DNA of 64,000 nt from Phanerochaete sordida (lineage: Eukaryota; Basidiomycota; Agaricomycetes; Polyporales; Phanerochaetaceae). Shown here piece by piece: positions 1 to 12,432 of the stretch. The stretch lies in the NCBI GenBank assembly GCA_019973155.2, contig BPQB01000012.1, positions 310,001 to 374,000 on the forward strand, read 5' to 3'. Below the pieces are notes generated by a model. It had not been told where the DNA came from. It did not search any database and worked only from the letters and a program-made list of their open reading frames with translations. The translations under genes and the position numbers were made by a program. Each line of letters begins with the position of its first letter. Position 1 is the stretch's first letter.

Positions 1-211
1 CCATAATGCCGTGGTCATCGACGTGAACCGCAACCCAGCGAGCAATAGGGGCATTGAAACATACCTCGCCGGGAAACAAGGGCAACACAGGTTGAGCCTT
101 TGTATAGTGACCGGCATCCAGCCGTCGAATGCTTGCGTAGGGCGGGGCATCTATGAGATCAACCAGTTCGCCGAAGCAGCCGCCGTCCGTGACCCACGGA
201 AACCAATGCCT
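1..211 (-). CDS. Partial exon of an unknown protein running off the left edge
   Basis: A minus-strand reading frame stays open from about 211 to base 1 and has protein-like composition (short pieces such as HWFPWVTDGG and VAVHVDDHGI). No stop is met before the window edge, so the 3' part lies outside. The 5' limit is set at a possible acceptor (ATGTCAG, rc of about 211-217), which is only a guess; further exons upstream could reach 430. The family was not recognised. It could also be the remains of a dead gene. Confidence 0.3.
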
Positions 212-670
212 GACATACTGTCATAGTCTGCGAGAGAGGACTAAGCGATCTTATGCTCAGAGTCAAGCAAAGCTCGTTGCACGCCATGGTGTCTCTGGAC
301 AAGTACGCGGGCGCGTCGAAGCAAAACACGGAAATTGAAAAGCGCCCAATCTTGTCCCAAAGCGACCATCTTTCGTAGGACATACCGCTTTGATAGGTAC
401 CGCCATCCCACCACCTGCCTGGCTCCAAATTCCGGAATTCAAATATTCATACCTCGCTCACAGCGTTTTAGGGATGCGTGCTGGTGGGCGAGGAACAGTC
501 TCGTACGGCGCCTTCGGGACAGGGCTGTCAAACGTCCGGCAGCCTAGACCGCCGTGATAGTCGCCGTCGCCCATGCTCGGACACGAGGCGAGCCCAGTCG
601 CCTGCTCTCCCCACCGCCCTCCTCGACCTCTGTGTTTGCTACTACTGCTCAGAGACCTGGATATCAGGCC
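212..670. other. Intergenic stretch, nothing firm
   Basis: This lies between the partial minus-strand exon and the first F-box gene. Several short overlapping frames are open on both strands but none has splice sites or composition that supports a gene. It probably carries the promoter of the F-box gene starting at 671. Confidence 0.4.
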
Positions 671-2486
671 ATGACGTACACCAATCTTCCTGACAGCAGC
701 TCATATAATCTCCCACAAGCGAGGTCGGAGCAACCTGGAGGTTCGCTCGGGAGGAAATACAAGGCAACTGTGAAGAGCGAAAGGAGAGGGCATAGCTCGA
801 GTACGTAGTCTCGCCTCTACTCGATGTATGACTCACAGTCCCGAAACAGGTTTTCCCATCGAGCAGCTCTCTGTGGACCTGCTCATCCGATGCCTCCACT
901 GGTACATCGTCGGCGTGTGCGAGGCTGCGGCACGTCACTCACACTCTTCAAAGCTCTTTCATCTGGAGGATGGCCATATTCTGGAGGATACTCGCGGCCC
1001 CGCTCCATATTCCTGGCTTGCCATCCGACATGTCTGTCGTGCTTGGCGGAAGATAGCCTTGACTTACCCGCAGCTGTCCGCGCATATCTTCCTGACGCGC
1101 CCAGAATGCGTCCAAGATCTGCTCGGGAGAGTGGGTCCCGTCGAAATCACTGTCTACGATGCAAGCATCGAGTACAACACGAAGCACCGCGCCCGAGTCG
1201 CGGACTCCTGCAGCCTCATTCTCGCGCACTTCGCGCAGGTGGCTCATGGCCGCCTATGCGTGATGGACGACACGTTGGCCAAAGAGCTTTCCGAAGCTCT
1301 CGGCGACCGGTCTTGCAACGCCAGGTCGCTCGCGTTGGTATTCACTCAGCTGGGCATTCGCCAAAGCCCCTTCCCCGCCGGCGCGCATTTCCCCGAGCTG
1401 CGCGAATTATCCTGCCACAACATGGCCCTACCCAATCTTGCACTTAACGCTCCACGACTTCGGGCCCTGAGACTTACTAGCGACATCGGAATGAATATGC
1501 TTTCCGCAGATGTACTCGCGCTACTTGGGTCCACGTCGGGACTCGAAGAGCTCGTTCTCGATGGGATCCTCGCAGAAAGCGAGACTTGGCCACACGTCCA
1601 TGAAGTCGATCCCGAGACTGCTCGTTGGCACACTGTCACACTCCCTACTCTGCGTCTTCTCCGTGTTAGCACGCAGTACGCGACAACAGCGATGTTTTTC
1701 CTGCACCAGGTCCTTCACCCCGCGACTACCGCGCTGGATATCTCCTTCGCAAGCCTCGGACGGGACCTTCATGTCTACTGCGACTGCCTTGTCGCGATTG
1801 TCCTGGACAAGATCGATGCCTGGCTTAGTTTGGACAAGCTTCCTTTCCGATGCCTTTCCCTAGCGTGTACAGGAACGAAGCACAAGGGCTCGTTTCTGCT
1901 ACGCCTGTCACAGGACGACTTCAATCTGGATCCCAGCACACCCACGCGAGAGATTCCCTTCTTCCAGCTCTCCTCTCAAGGCGCCGAGCCGGTCGACCAG
2001 ACGTTCTTCGTCGCCCTCGTGCACGCTCTGCCGCTCGCGGACTCCATAACCTCCGCCTCCATCACGCAGAGCGGCGGCTACTGGCACATGCTCAACTGGG
2101 CCGAGCTCCTCACATCGCTCACGCAGCTCGAGGTGCTGCGCCTCGGCTACGAGACACACCGCGGGCCCGCGCGCCGCGCCGCGCCCTCGCGCAAGATCAG
2201 TGCGCTCGACCCCGCCGCGCTCGCCCCGCGCCTGCGCCTGCTCGCCGTCAGCGAGGCGCGCGTGTCGCACCTCGACCCGAGCCACAGCGTGCCCCTCGCG
2301 CAGCTCGCGTTCGCGCTCAGCGCCCGCGCCGACAGCGCGCGCCGCGCCGGAGACACGCACGGCCTCGTCGTCCAGGTCGAGCGCGACGGCATGCTCCCCT
2401 GGCCGCGCCTGCCGCAGTCGAAGGTCTCGCGCTGGCTCGGGTCGCTCCTCCCTTCGTCGAGCTCCACTGCTCGCTCTCGTCGTTGA
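671..2486 (+). CDS. F-box/LRR-like protein 1
   Basis: Two exons, 671-800 and 850-2486, joined in phase 1 (A|GT) give 588 residues. The 49-nt intron has GTACGT as donor and AACAG as acceptor; the paralog at 3074-4824 has an intron at the same place and phase. Residues about 45-100 form a degenerate F-box, starting FPIEQL and ending in a block with RHVCRAWRKIAL and LTRPECVQDLL. The remaining roughly 480 residues have leucine-rich spacing (repeated LxxLxxLxL), as in fungal F-box/LRR proteins. The family recruits substrates to SCF ubiquitin ligases through Skp1; the substrate here is unknown. The start at 671 was preferred to an in-frame ATG at 554 because it lies closer to the intron, as in the paralogs. 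The last third (about 2100-2450) is very GC-rich. Confidence 0.8.
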
Positions 2487-3073
2487 AGCTTGGCTTCTGG
2501 ACTTTGCATCCTAGACGTGCTTTCCGGTTTTCATCTCGTGGACTAGACTTTTACTTGCTACGTATAGACGGACTCTGACTCAAGCTCTTGGACATCGAAG
2601 TTCTGCAGCAGTATTACCAGCGAATGTATGTTCTTTCATCCTCTCCATGATAGACTTTAGGCGTATCCGGGATATCGCACTGCATCGATAGAGTAGTAGC
2701 GTGACCCATTCGAGTCTCACGTTTGATACTGTACATGTACGACCACAGGACATCGCAGTGCGATCACGCATATAAATCCAAGACAAATTCTCGTCTGTGC
2801 CTCGCGCATATCACTTCTGGCTTCGTATACAGTGGTCCACTCGAAACCATTGTCTGCACTTCATAGCGTGTCCTTCCCAACACCATCCCTCTACAGCTGC
2901 CTTACATTCTCTGAGACGCCTTGAACTGTGGAAGATTGAGAAGCTATATCGCTGGACCGCAGAACCATTGGCTAGCCCACTGGCAGGCGAGGTGTCCTAG
3001 GAAGACGTCACGCAAATGAGATCAATTGGCCATTCGGAGAGGCAACTTTGACTGCTCACCTGCGTCGCGTCCC
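2487..3073. other. Convergent intergenic region
   Basis: This is the 3' flank of two converging F-box genes. I see no further gene, hairpin or repeat in it; it should hold both transcripts' 3' ends. Confidence 0.5.
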
Positions 3074-4824
3074 TCACCGTCCACCACGTCTGAGTAGCGT
3101 CGAGAGGAGAGAGCGGCGTGTCACCGCAGGCTCCCGCGGCTTGAACATGCGCCCATGCTTTCTAACGGCCATCATACAACCCCGTCTTTCCTCCTTGACG
3201 AGGCTGAGGCCGACATGTGCCAGGGTAACGGCAGCCGGGGCCAACGCTTCAGCACCACGATGACCGCCGTCCGGACTGCGCGTGTAGACTTCTTCGACGG
3301 AGAGGGTCTTGAGCCGTGGGCAGTGCACGGACGTGTCGAGGCTGCGCATGGCCTCGGTGCCGTCGACGATCTCGTACCGAAGGGCGAGCTCGTCGAGCTC
3401 GGGCATCCCGCCGAAGAGTGCCTCCCAGTCTACGGCATTCCAGGTGATACACAGGTGGAAGAGAAACGCCGATGTCACCCCTGCGAGGGGGAGGCAGCGC
3501 TGCAAACCCGCGAAGAACGCTGGCGGCCGGTCGGCGCTGCCCCTAGACTGGACTTCGAGATGGAAGAACGCGGGGTCCGTTGGGATCACCGACACGCAGC
3601 CGTTCAGCGTGAATACTGGGTGGTATTCCTGCCACAGATGCAGCCTGAAGTGTCCTAAACTGCCCGGGGAGCCTCCTCCGAGGAGCAAGCTTCGAAATGG
3701 CGTTTCGCTAAGGTCTCTCCAGGCGGCGATTTTTGGTTTCAGCATCGTGATGAGGCAGGCGCAGTCGGAGTGTGGGCCATCAGAGCGGCTCACCCAGTCG
3801 AATTCGAGGTGGTAAGTCGTTGTAGGGGGATGCTCAAGTCGATGCAAGAATGATATTGCCGTGGCCCCGCATTTATTCACGATTTCCAGGTATTGCAATC
3901 GAGGAACTGTGCATCCCGAGCCCGAGAAATGCGATGGGAACTCGGGGTCGTCTATGTGTGGCCAAGCGTCGTGCGTACGAAGCACGTTGCGTAGCGTCAG
4001 CTGCTCCAATGTGGTTAAAGGTGCCAGGAGTCGAAGCAGGGCAGTCGCAGAGATGGGGGAGCAGTCGACCATCTTAAGTGTCCTAAGCCGGGGGGAGTGT
4101 TGAAGTATGGAACCTATAGGGCGAATCTTCGGAAAGGAATAGACAGAAAAAAATTCTAGGTCCGGGAACTGGAGGGCAGGCGAGAGAGGGAATGTGCATT
4201 TGATATCAATGAAGTGGAGAAAGTGAGCTTTGCAGATCGTGGCTTGTGCAGTATGATCCGCCGCTCTACCCATGATTACCAGTATTCCTCCAGATATACG
4301 ATTGAACTCAGGCATGATGAGTTGAAACGAAGCGTTGACATCGTCCAGATGAGCCTGACTAGACGCCATATATTTGAGGGAAGGACTGTACACCAGCAGC
4401 GCGAGAGACCCCGACCGGCCAAGTAGATCTTGGACGCATTCTGGACGAGTCAGAAAGATTTTGGTCGAGAGCTGTGGATATGAGAGAGCTATTGCTCGCC
4501 ACCGCCGGCAGATGTGTCGAATGATAAGCCACGAATACGGGGCTGGAGAATCTTGCGCTTGCGAAATGCAGTCCGTCCACGCGCAATGGACAGCTGCCCA
4601 GCACGCTTCAAGGATGTACCAGTTGAAGATTTCGGCTAGGACCTCGTCAGGGACGTGCTCAACGCAGCTGGTGATACCTGCGTAAGCCGTAAGGGCTGGG
4701 CATACTCGTCGATGATGTGCATATTAAAATACGTACTTGTGATGGCCGTCTCTGGCTCTGTCTCTGGTTCTCTTCTCCGCCTGATAGTCAAGGCGGCCAG
4801 TCTCCCAGCGATAGAACGCCCCAT
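3074..4824 (-). CDS. F-box/LRR-like protein 2
   Basis: Exons on the minus strand are 4737-4824 and 3074-4677, separated by a 59-nt GTACGT...CGCAG intron in phase 1, giving 563 residues. An ATG-to-stop reading starting at 4393 would miss the F-box: the frame continues upstream through RHICRRWRAIAL and LTRPECVQDLLG, which match the paralogs at 671-2486 and 6830-8571. The F-box spans about residues 38-90, starting VPDEVLAEIF. The rest is leucine-rich. A role as SCF substrate adaptor is inferred from the family. The gene is convergent with F-box gene 1 and divergent from F-box gene 3. Confidence 0.8.
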
Positions 4825-5299
4825 CGTCGAATTCGATGCTTGCCTCCTTGACGCAGCAACTCGGATCGCTCAGGAAGGCACAAGAACGCGATGTGTCCTG
4901 GGATACGCCCTGTAAGCAATGCGAAGAATCTAGACATACATCCACAGCACAATAAAGCGTACTTCTGAGTAAGGGTATGGGAGCAGGAAGACCGTGGGAT
5001 ACCAGTTGTACTAGGGTTTCGAGACGACGCACGAGTCACTTTGCGAAGCACCGCGTATAGCATCTCGCAAACCTTCTAAGATTTGCGGTAGATAGGGCGT
5101 GCAGTGACGTCAGCATAATTCAGATGGGCAGTTTGAGCATACAGTCCGTCGAATCCGCCAATAAAATGGCTAGGAGAATGCGGAGGAAGGCGAAGGAGGC
5201 CCTCACGAGCAGGCGCACACTGCCTGAACCCGACAACCAGAGCGCGCCCATAGGGGCGCCCGGCATTTCTCCTTCCGAACTACCACCATCGTCGCTGAG
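4825..5299. other. Divergent intergenic region between F-box genes 2 and 3
   Basis: Short spacer between divergent start codons at 4824 and 5300; it must carry both promoters. No TATA box or repeat stands out, and open frames here show no coding character. Confidence 0.4.
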
Positions 5300-6567
5300 A
5301 TGTCCGCGCAAACGTTACCGGAGGAGGTTTTGGACTCAATCCTCGAACATCTATATGATAGGTCTTCACTCATAAGCTGTACCTTGGTCTGCCACAGCTG
5401 GCTGTTCCCCAGTTCACGTATCCTTCTCCGCAAGCTCACTCTAGAACCTCAGCCCACGCCATCCGAACCCATGTTCAAGTGCTGGTACCAGCACCTCTCA
5501 CAGACGATCAAACGCTCCAGACGTGTGCAGGAATGCGTCAAGAGCCTGGACTTTACGTCGGAGGGCTCGAATGGGCAGCCGGCATGTCCGGCGTCGACGT
5601 TATCCGAGATGCTGGGAGCCTTCACAAATCTCCGGTCCTTCAAGCTCGCGTACCTCGATTTCGTCTACGACATATCCCCCTTCCCAGAGACACACCATCC
5701 ACAATGTCACGGTGCTTCTCTCGGCTCTGTCAACCTGACCAACGTCGTCGGAACAAGCTCATATCGTGGCCAAGTTGTGGAGAGCGGAGCCGCAGAGAGC
5801 ACAGGACTGGCCAATTTCCTCTCCCTCTTCGACAGTATCCAAGTGCTCACGATTGACAATCGCGCTTTGCCATATATCTACCCCATCACCTGGCACCTCT
5901 TGGAAGCCACGCCCGTTCCGTGCCCTCGACCGATCCTTCTGAAGCTCCAGGAACTTCAGCTCATGGGACAGCTGAGCGCAAAGCTCCTTGGTGCGCTGGA
6001 GGGAATCGTGGACCCCGCGTTTCTCTCTACGCTTTCTGTCGAGCTCAGCCCAGCGGTACTCTTACTCGTGGACCGCTTCCTGCAGCGGATGACGAGGCTC
6101 CAAAGCATCGACTTTTCCATACGAGCGGACGTGATTGGCACTAGTACGTCCCCCAGCATAGTCTCTATCGATGTCAATTGACCCGGAGTATCGCAGCCTC
6201 CACCTTGTTCCCTCGGCTACAGCCATGCTCCGCGCTCCGTACGCTGCACATTACCCCGCCGTCCTACCACTGGAGCCGTGAAGGCGAGTCGGTCAATGCC
6301 CGTATATGGAAGACCGTGGTCGACATCATCGCGAATGCCCCTCCGTCGCTGCAGGCCGTCCATATCAACGTTCGAATGCTTCTGCCCGACGCTCATGCCC
6401 ACCGAAGGATCGACTGGCCCTCGCTCGGCGCAGCGCTCGAGCGGCTTCCTCGGCTGGAGATCGCAGAGCTCAAGGCGGACGGGCAATTCTCCTGGTCGGA
6501 CGAGATGAAGGCAGTGGTACTCGGTGGACAGCCTCGCGCCGCGCAGCAGGCGTTACGGTTCACGTAG
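5300..6567 (+). CDS. F-box protein 3, different subfamily
   Basis: Two exons, 5300-6143 and 6197-6567, joined in phase 1 (A|CC) give 404 residues. The 53-nt intron runs GTACGT to ATCGCAG and removes an in-frame stop after 6178. The N-terminus, starting at residue 6, is a standard F-box (LPEEVLDSILEHL, then a CTLVCHSWL block). This is closer to the common fungal F-box than the divergent type in the three neighbouring genes. The rest is leucine-rich without clear repeats. Likely an SCF adaptor; the target is unknown. Confidence 0.8.
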
Positions 6568-6829
6568 CAGGCCTATGATTTCACGAGATGTAATGTCCAC
6601 TTTTCAAAAGCTCAGCTAGATACTGGTCTCCGTCCGTCGCGCGACGGTGGCATTTGAGTGGCGCGCAGGCGACCTGAACCGGCGCTCATGGCGGCGGCAG
6701 TTCGCGTCGGCGAGCGAGTTGAACTTCTGCCTCAGCAACCGTTGCCTCGCTCTCTTCCTGCCACTACATCCCCCACCCGTGCAGCTGAAGGAGCGTCGTC
6801 GTGCGCAACATTCTAAGGCCCGCAAGACA

Positions 6830-8571
6830 ATGGCTGCACAGCAAGACAATCTTGTCGATTCCAACTTTTCAACGCGACCTCGAACAGGCGGCGCTATCTT
6901 TGGGTCCTTGCGCTGGCAGGGCGACCCTGGTCAGTGATCAACATAAATGTACAACTTTTTAGTTATCGTGCTAACAGCTCTGCTACGGCAGACTCGCTAC
7001 GTTCAAGCTTTCCGATCGGTCGCCTTCTTCCAGAGCTCCTGGCCGACGTTTTCGAGTGGTACATCATCACGATTTTCAACTCCCTACGCCTCGAGGCTAT
7101 CGGCATGGAGGACATCTTCCAGGGCGCTCGAGGTCTCGAGGACCAGCCCAATCCTTACTGCTGGCTTGTCATTCGACATGTCTGTAGAGAATGGCGCCAG
7201 ATATCCCTCACCTATCCCCGGCTTTCAAGCTACATATGCCTCACGCGCCCGGAATGTGTCCAAGATCTCCTCAGCAAATCTGCCGATGTCCACCTACACA
7301 TCTATACACCCCAACTCGTCCCGCAACATTCGGTTGAGGCCTATCAGAAGTCATGGACGCTGGTGTCTGACCGCCTATTTCGCGCTGTCTCTGCGGACCT
7401 GTTTATCCCTGAAGAAGGTCTTCATCCTCCTGTAGGTCCCGGCCGATTACCGTCGAACATGGAGGAGTTGAGGGTGATGTACGGCCTGGGCCGAACGCGC
7501 GATCAGAGGAACGGGCCATTCACAATCACCACTGCGCCGCTGTCCAAGTTGCGGGCCTGCACGCTCATTCATGCCACGTTCCAAGACGTTTCGCCCTTCC
7601 TGGTACCGAGCCTTCGCTGCGTCAACCTGGATCTCCTTTCTGCTTCTTCGCTCGGCGACCACGCCGCCATTATTTCCATGCTGAACAGCACGCCGAACCT
7701 CGAAGAGCTCACTCTGCGAGGAATAGGCTCGGATTGGTACCAAGGCGGCATGCGGATCGGACCTGAGGGCATGGTCGTGGCGGCGCCGCCTTGGAGCCTG
7801 GGCAAGAAGGCGACCCTGCCCTGCCTGCGCGAGGTCCTGCTCCAGGGTCTCGCTGGCGAACAACACTTCCAAGTGCTCGACCACATCGAGAGTCCGCCGC
7901 TACAGGTGCTGGACTTGGAGGCGAGCGCGATCGCATGCACATCCCTCTACGAGCGGATCGCGGAGTCTATCAACAGGCACGTACGCGCGATGCCAGCGCG
8001 CTCGGCAGTCATCTCGTTGGGCAAGGACCAGGACAGATCCCCCGGCTTCGTCGTTATGATCTACCTTTGGTCGGATTGTCACGACATCACAAACGACCTG
8101 AAGTCGTCGACGGCTGTGTCAGAGGCGAGGCCCATCTTCAGCTTGTGCGTGGATTTCACGGACGAATCCTTCGCCGCGCAGGTGATCCGACGCCTGAGGC
8201 TTCCGACGGTCACCACGGTGCTCTTCCAAGAGCGCGGAAGGACAGCGGCGTCCATGTGGCAAATGGCCCTCGAGATCTTCCCCGGCACGCGCGAGCTGCA
8301 GCTCGAGTACACCTTCCCATCCTGGCCAGGCTACCACCGCACACACGCCCCTCCTACTGCTCTCTGGGAGGAGGGACCGAATTCCTTGGTCACGCTCCTC
8401 CCAAATCTACAGAAGGTGCACGTATACATGGTCCGGCATGAGAGAGTTGAAGACAGATGCACAGACTTCGCTGCCCTCGCGCACGCTCTGGAGGCGCATT
8501 TCAATATGGAATGGGAGGAGCTGGAGTCGGATGTGGCTGGAACCCGTGGACTCTTATCTCGGTTGCTGTGA
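6830..8571 (+). CDS. F-box/LRR-like protein 4
   Basis: Exons 6830-6929 and 6992-8571 with a 62-nt GTCAGT...CGGCAG intron in phase 1 give 559 residues. The reading frame is also open through part of the intron from a GTG at 6934, so the first exon is easily missed. Residues 40-105 form the same divergent F-box as genes 1 and 2 (FPIGRLLPELLADVF, RHVCREWRQISL, LTRPECVQDLL). A leucine-rich region follows. The three paralogs share intron position and phase, so they arose by gene duplication. Probable SCF substrate adaptor. Confidence 0.8.
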
Positions 8572-8728
8572 TTCTATGCATTTGTACGCGCAATCTCTAT
8601 GCATCATCTCACGTTCCGACTGTAACATGTACTTTCGAATGGTAATTGTCATGTAAATTCATGGAGACTACGCCCATTGCACAGCAGTAGTGCAATGTGC
8701 CCTAGCAATGCTCGCTATAAGCATCTGT

Positions 8729-11700
8729 TTAATGCCACAGAATTACCGTAGCTTTGTTCAGGTCAACGTCTATGTCGCTCACGACTAGCTCCATCTTCCC
8801 CTCATCGTACGTCCAGCTCGACTTCGCGAGCGTCTTCCCGCCCACCGACACCTCGGAAGGCTGCGCCGTCCCGAGGACAGTTACGCTTTCGAGCTTTGGC
8901 TCCACCTCGTACGTCCCCGCGCTCTCGATCCGCAGCTGTCCGCGCCCGACGTGGAACTCGACAGTGCGACTTGGCGTCGGCGGCACGCTCTCGCCGTCGT
9001 CCATGTACGCCGAGCCGAACGCGTACCCGTCCGCCGCCTGCGAGACGAGCAGCGAGTATGGTGATGCGCGGGTCTCGGTGATCGTGTATCCCGGCTGCGC
9101 GTGCAGCAAGAGCGCGGAGCCGTCGCGAATGTGTATGGGGATCTGGCCAAGCGGCGCAGGAAGCGTCGTGTTTGTGCCGATGCTCGCGTTGACGACCTCG
9201 TGGGTGTACCAGTCGCGCCAGATCGTGCGCCCGTGGCCGGGCAAGAAGCCTATCAGGAAAGTCAGGATCATGTAGGGAGTCATAGGAGGAAGAGCACGTA
9301 CCGTCAACAGTAGAGACGTTAGGGGTGAGAACAGGCGTGATAAGCAGGTCGCGCCCGACCATAAATTGGGTATCCACGGCGAACAGCTCAGGCTCGTCCG
9401 GGAACTCGAAGAAGAGGGCGCGCACGGGCGGCGTTCCATGCTGCGACGCGTTCGCGAAGAGCGAGTACTAAAGCCATATCAGCGTATGCTCAGCCAACGA
9501 GACATCGACACTACTCACCCAGTACGGCAGCAGCGAGTACCGAATCCCAATCACCGTGCGGCTCGCCTCCGCGACGCCGTCCCAGCGGAACGGCTCCTGG
9601 CTGCGCGCGCCGCGCTGGTTGTGGTTGCGATAGAACGGCAAAAACGCGCCGAGCTCCATCCAGCGCGTGCAAAGCTCCTCGTCCGTGTTCCCTTGGAAGC
9701 CACAGACGTCCGCGCCGACCATCGGCACGCCGAACAGCCCAAACTGCAGCACACCCGGGATGCTCGCGCGCAGGTATACCCACTTGCTGAAGTTGTCGCC
9801 AAGCCAGTGGCCAGTCCATTTGCCCGACGAGGCGAAGGTGCTGCGCGCGATGATGAAGGGGCGCTTGCCCGGCTGGATGGATAGCAGCGCCTCGTGCGTC
9901 GCGCGCGACTCCATGAGACCCCAGAGGTTGTGCACGTCGAGCTCGACGTAGCCGCCAGCGTGCGTCGCGTTCGTCGCCATGGTGTGCACAGACAGGTCTC
10001 CGAAGCCTGGGCGACCGTCAGACACGAGCTGGCTGGGAGGAAATTACAACAACTTACCATTGTGGACAGCGTATGGAGGGGCGTTGACATCCATGTCAGC
10101 GACCGCAGAGCCGAGACCGCGCTTTCTGAGAGATCCCTGATCGCCAGAGGCATCGCCGCCAGCGCCGTACGTGAGACTACCGTTGACGGTGATGTTGCCG
10201 CTCGGACCCGAGATTGTCACGTTGTACCTTCATTCGTAATATCAGCATGCACTCGGCGAACCTCATAAAAGTGCGAGGCATACCCTTCTGGCCAGTCAGT
10301 AATTAGCATTCCAGGATCTCCAGGCAACGGGAATCCCAGCGACGTATTGCTCCAATCCTGGCCCGTCCCGCTGTCGCACAGACTGAGCATAGCGGAATAC
10401 TACGAAGGTTACCGTACTCACCAGCTCCCAACGCAGAAGCTCGACACCTCGTTCATGTCGAGCCAGATGCCGCTGAACTCGATGCCGAGCGCACTCCAGT
10501 TCGTCATCGCCTCCGTCCAATACTGCTGCGCGTTTGGCGCGAACCAGTCAGGAAACACCGTGTAGCCTGGCCAGACCTGCCCGATGTACTCGCTGCCGTC
10601 CGGGTTCTTGACGAAGGCGTCGCTGAAGCGGTGTCAGCGTGGCGCAAAAGTGTACATAGAGCCGACGTACAGCTCAGTGCCGCGGATGTATGGGTAGTAC
10701 TACAACGGCGCGAAGGCGGTCAGCGGTGGTACACGGGGATGGTACGCTGACGTACAAGGTCGCTGTCGTTGCTCTGATGCGCGACGGCAGCGTCGAGAAT
10801 CGGGATGTAGTGCTGATTGTTTGCCGCCTGTAGAAACGTTCTGTGAGCAGATATGACCAAAGTGAGGCATGGGGCCTCGTACCAGCTCGCGAATGAACGC
10901 GCGCATCTCCTCCGGCGGGAACGAGACTGGATCAGACGTGAAGTCCCGAATAGCATGGTACAGGTCGATGTCATTCCACATCACTATCCCGCAGTCAGCG
11001 ACGTGTCCGCACCTGTCATCCAAGAAGCGCACCTTCGAGCGGGATGTTCGCGTCCCGCATGCCCTGGACGGCTTCACGCGTCTCGCTCAGGTTGGTGTAT
11101 CCCCAGCGACAGAGGTGAAAGCCAAGGCCCCACGCGGGCTGCCACGTCGGCTTGCCGACGACGTCTGTGTACTGCTCGACGACCGCCTGCGGCGATGGGC
11201 CCGCGAGGAAGTACAGGTCGAGCGTGCCGCCGACAAGGCGGTACTCGACGAGCGAGACGTTCGACGCGGGCGGCGTTGTGAGCAGGATGTCGGTCGCCGC
11301 GGAGCTGGTGCAGTGTCAGCAGGGCGAGCGTAGAGTCGGGAGAAGCACGTACTTGAGGAGGAAGACGCCGTGCGATGCAGACGCGTTCGTCACTTCGTCG
11401 AAGCGGTGCTCGAGGTAGATGTTGTGCGTGCCATACCTGCTGTCGCGTCAGCATCACGGCGGAGAACACGCGGCGCAAAGCAACTCACAGGTTCTCGTCG
11501 AATGGGTCCTGGATGTCGCGGTTCCAGAATGTCTGCAGCGTGCCGGCCCCGCCCTCTGAGCCTACATCACGGCGGAACCCGCTAGTCGCGACGACCTCAC
11601 CGAGGCCGTAGATGTTCGTGCCCTTCGGCAGTGCAGAGGCGAGCTGCAGGTACGAGTCCTCGAAGACGAGTGGGAAGCCGTCGAGGGCCGTCGACGGATC

Positions 11701-12338
11701 AGATACGTTCAGCGGGGCGATGGGCGCCGGCGGCAAGGACGCGGTACGCGTATCGAAGAGTGGCTGCGCGTCGGGCGCGCTGCGGCGCGTGATCCAGAAC
11801 GCGAACGGCGCCGGAGAGTGGTTGAACACGAGGTCGGACGTGTTTTTGTGCGAGGCGGTTGGCGCGGATGGGAGCTCGATGACCGAGGCGGGAACGGTGA
11901 ACTGGGACCGCGCGGTATCGAAGATGTTGACGTGGAGCCTGATAGTCGAGAGGTCAGCTGGCGCGGGCCTGCAGGGTTTGATGCGACACCCGCCTTGTCT
12001 CAGAGTCATAGGTGACCTCGAGGGTGAGGTTGGCGATGTCGTGGCCGAAGGCGTTGCATGCTGGGCCAGCGAGCGAGAGGTGGGCAGTGAGACCGGTGGC
12101 AGTCTCTACCAGGTTCTGCAGGGTATACCCTAAAACAAACAGTAGGTAGCTCAGCTGGTGGCCCGCGGCGCGACGGGGGATATCTGGACGTACCTGGACA
12201 GGTAGATACATTGCCAGAAAACGCTGCTCCGCTGTGAGCACCTGACGGCAGTGGCAGACGCTGCTGCAGAAGAGATTGCTCACCCGCAGATGCAAGACGA
12301 GTTGCAGCAGCTAGGAAAAGTGGGAGGACGAGCCGCAT
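8729..12338 (-). CDS. Secreted GH31 alpha-glucosidase
   Basis: Fourteen exons on the minus strand: 12194-12338, 11994-12129, 11489-11938, 11353-11436, 11033-11304, 10883-10983, 10756-10827, 10671-10699, 10422-10622, 10284-10370, 10058-10227, 9519-10006, 9302-9467, 8729-9249. All phases close, giving 973 residues, the usual size of fungal GH31 enzymes. It begins with a signal peptide (MRLVLPLFLAAATRLASA). The catalytic nucleophile is Asp485 in WLDMNE and the acid/base is Asp653 in GHWLGDN; the GADVCGF and YRNHNQ blocks also match the family. It hydrolyses terminal alpha-glucosyl residues of maltose-type oligosaccharides outside the cell. Intron 2 (11939-11993) joins in frame only if it starts with GC instead of GT. 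The start codon is the one giving the cleanest signal peptide; an ATG 30 nt upstream is also in frame. Confidence 0.93.
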
Positions 12339-12425
12339 GGCGTCGAGCCTCGACTGTCTAAACTCCAAAGAGCAGACCTGAGTGTACGAGGAGCTGGAGA
12401 GTCGGTCATGGCGACATCGCGCGTA

Positions 12426-12432
12426 TTATATA
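12426..12432 (-). promoter_or_regulatory. TATA-like element of the GH31 gene
   Basis: TATATAA on the minus strand, 88 nt upstream of the GH31 start codon. Position fits a fungal core promoter; nothing else supports it. Confidence 0.35.

Noticed and set aside
1850..2578. Plus and minus strand frames rich in Arg and Ala over the end of F-box gene 1
   Set aside because: Shadows of a very GC-rich coding region in other frames.
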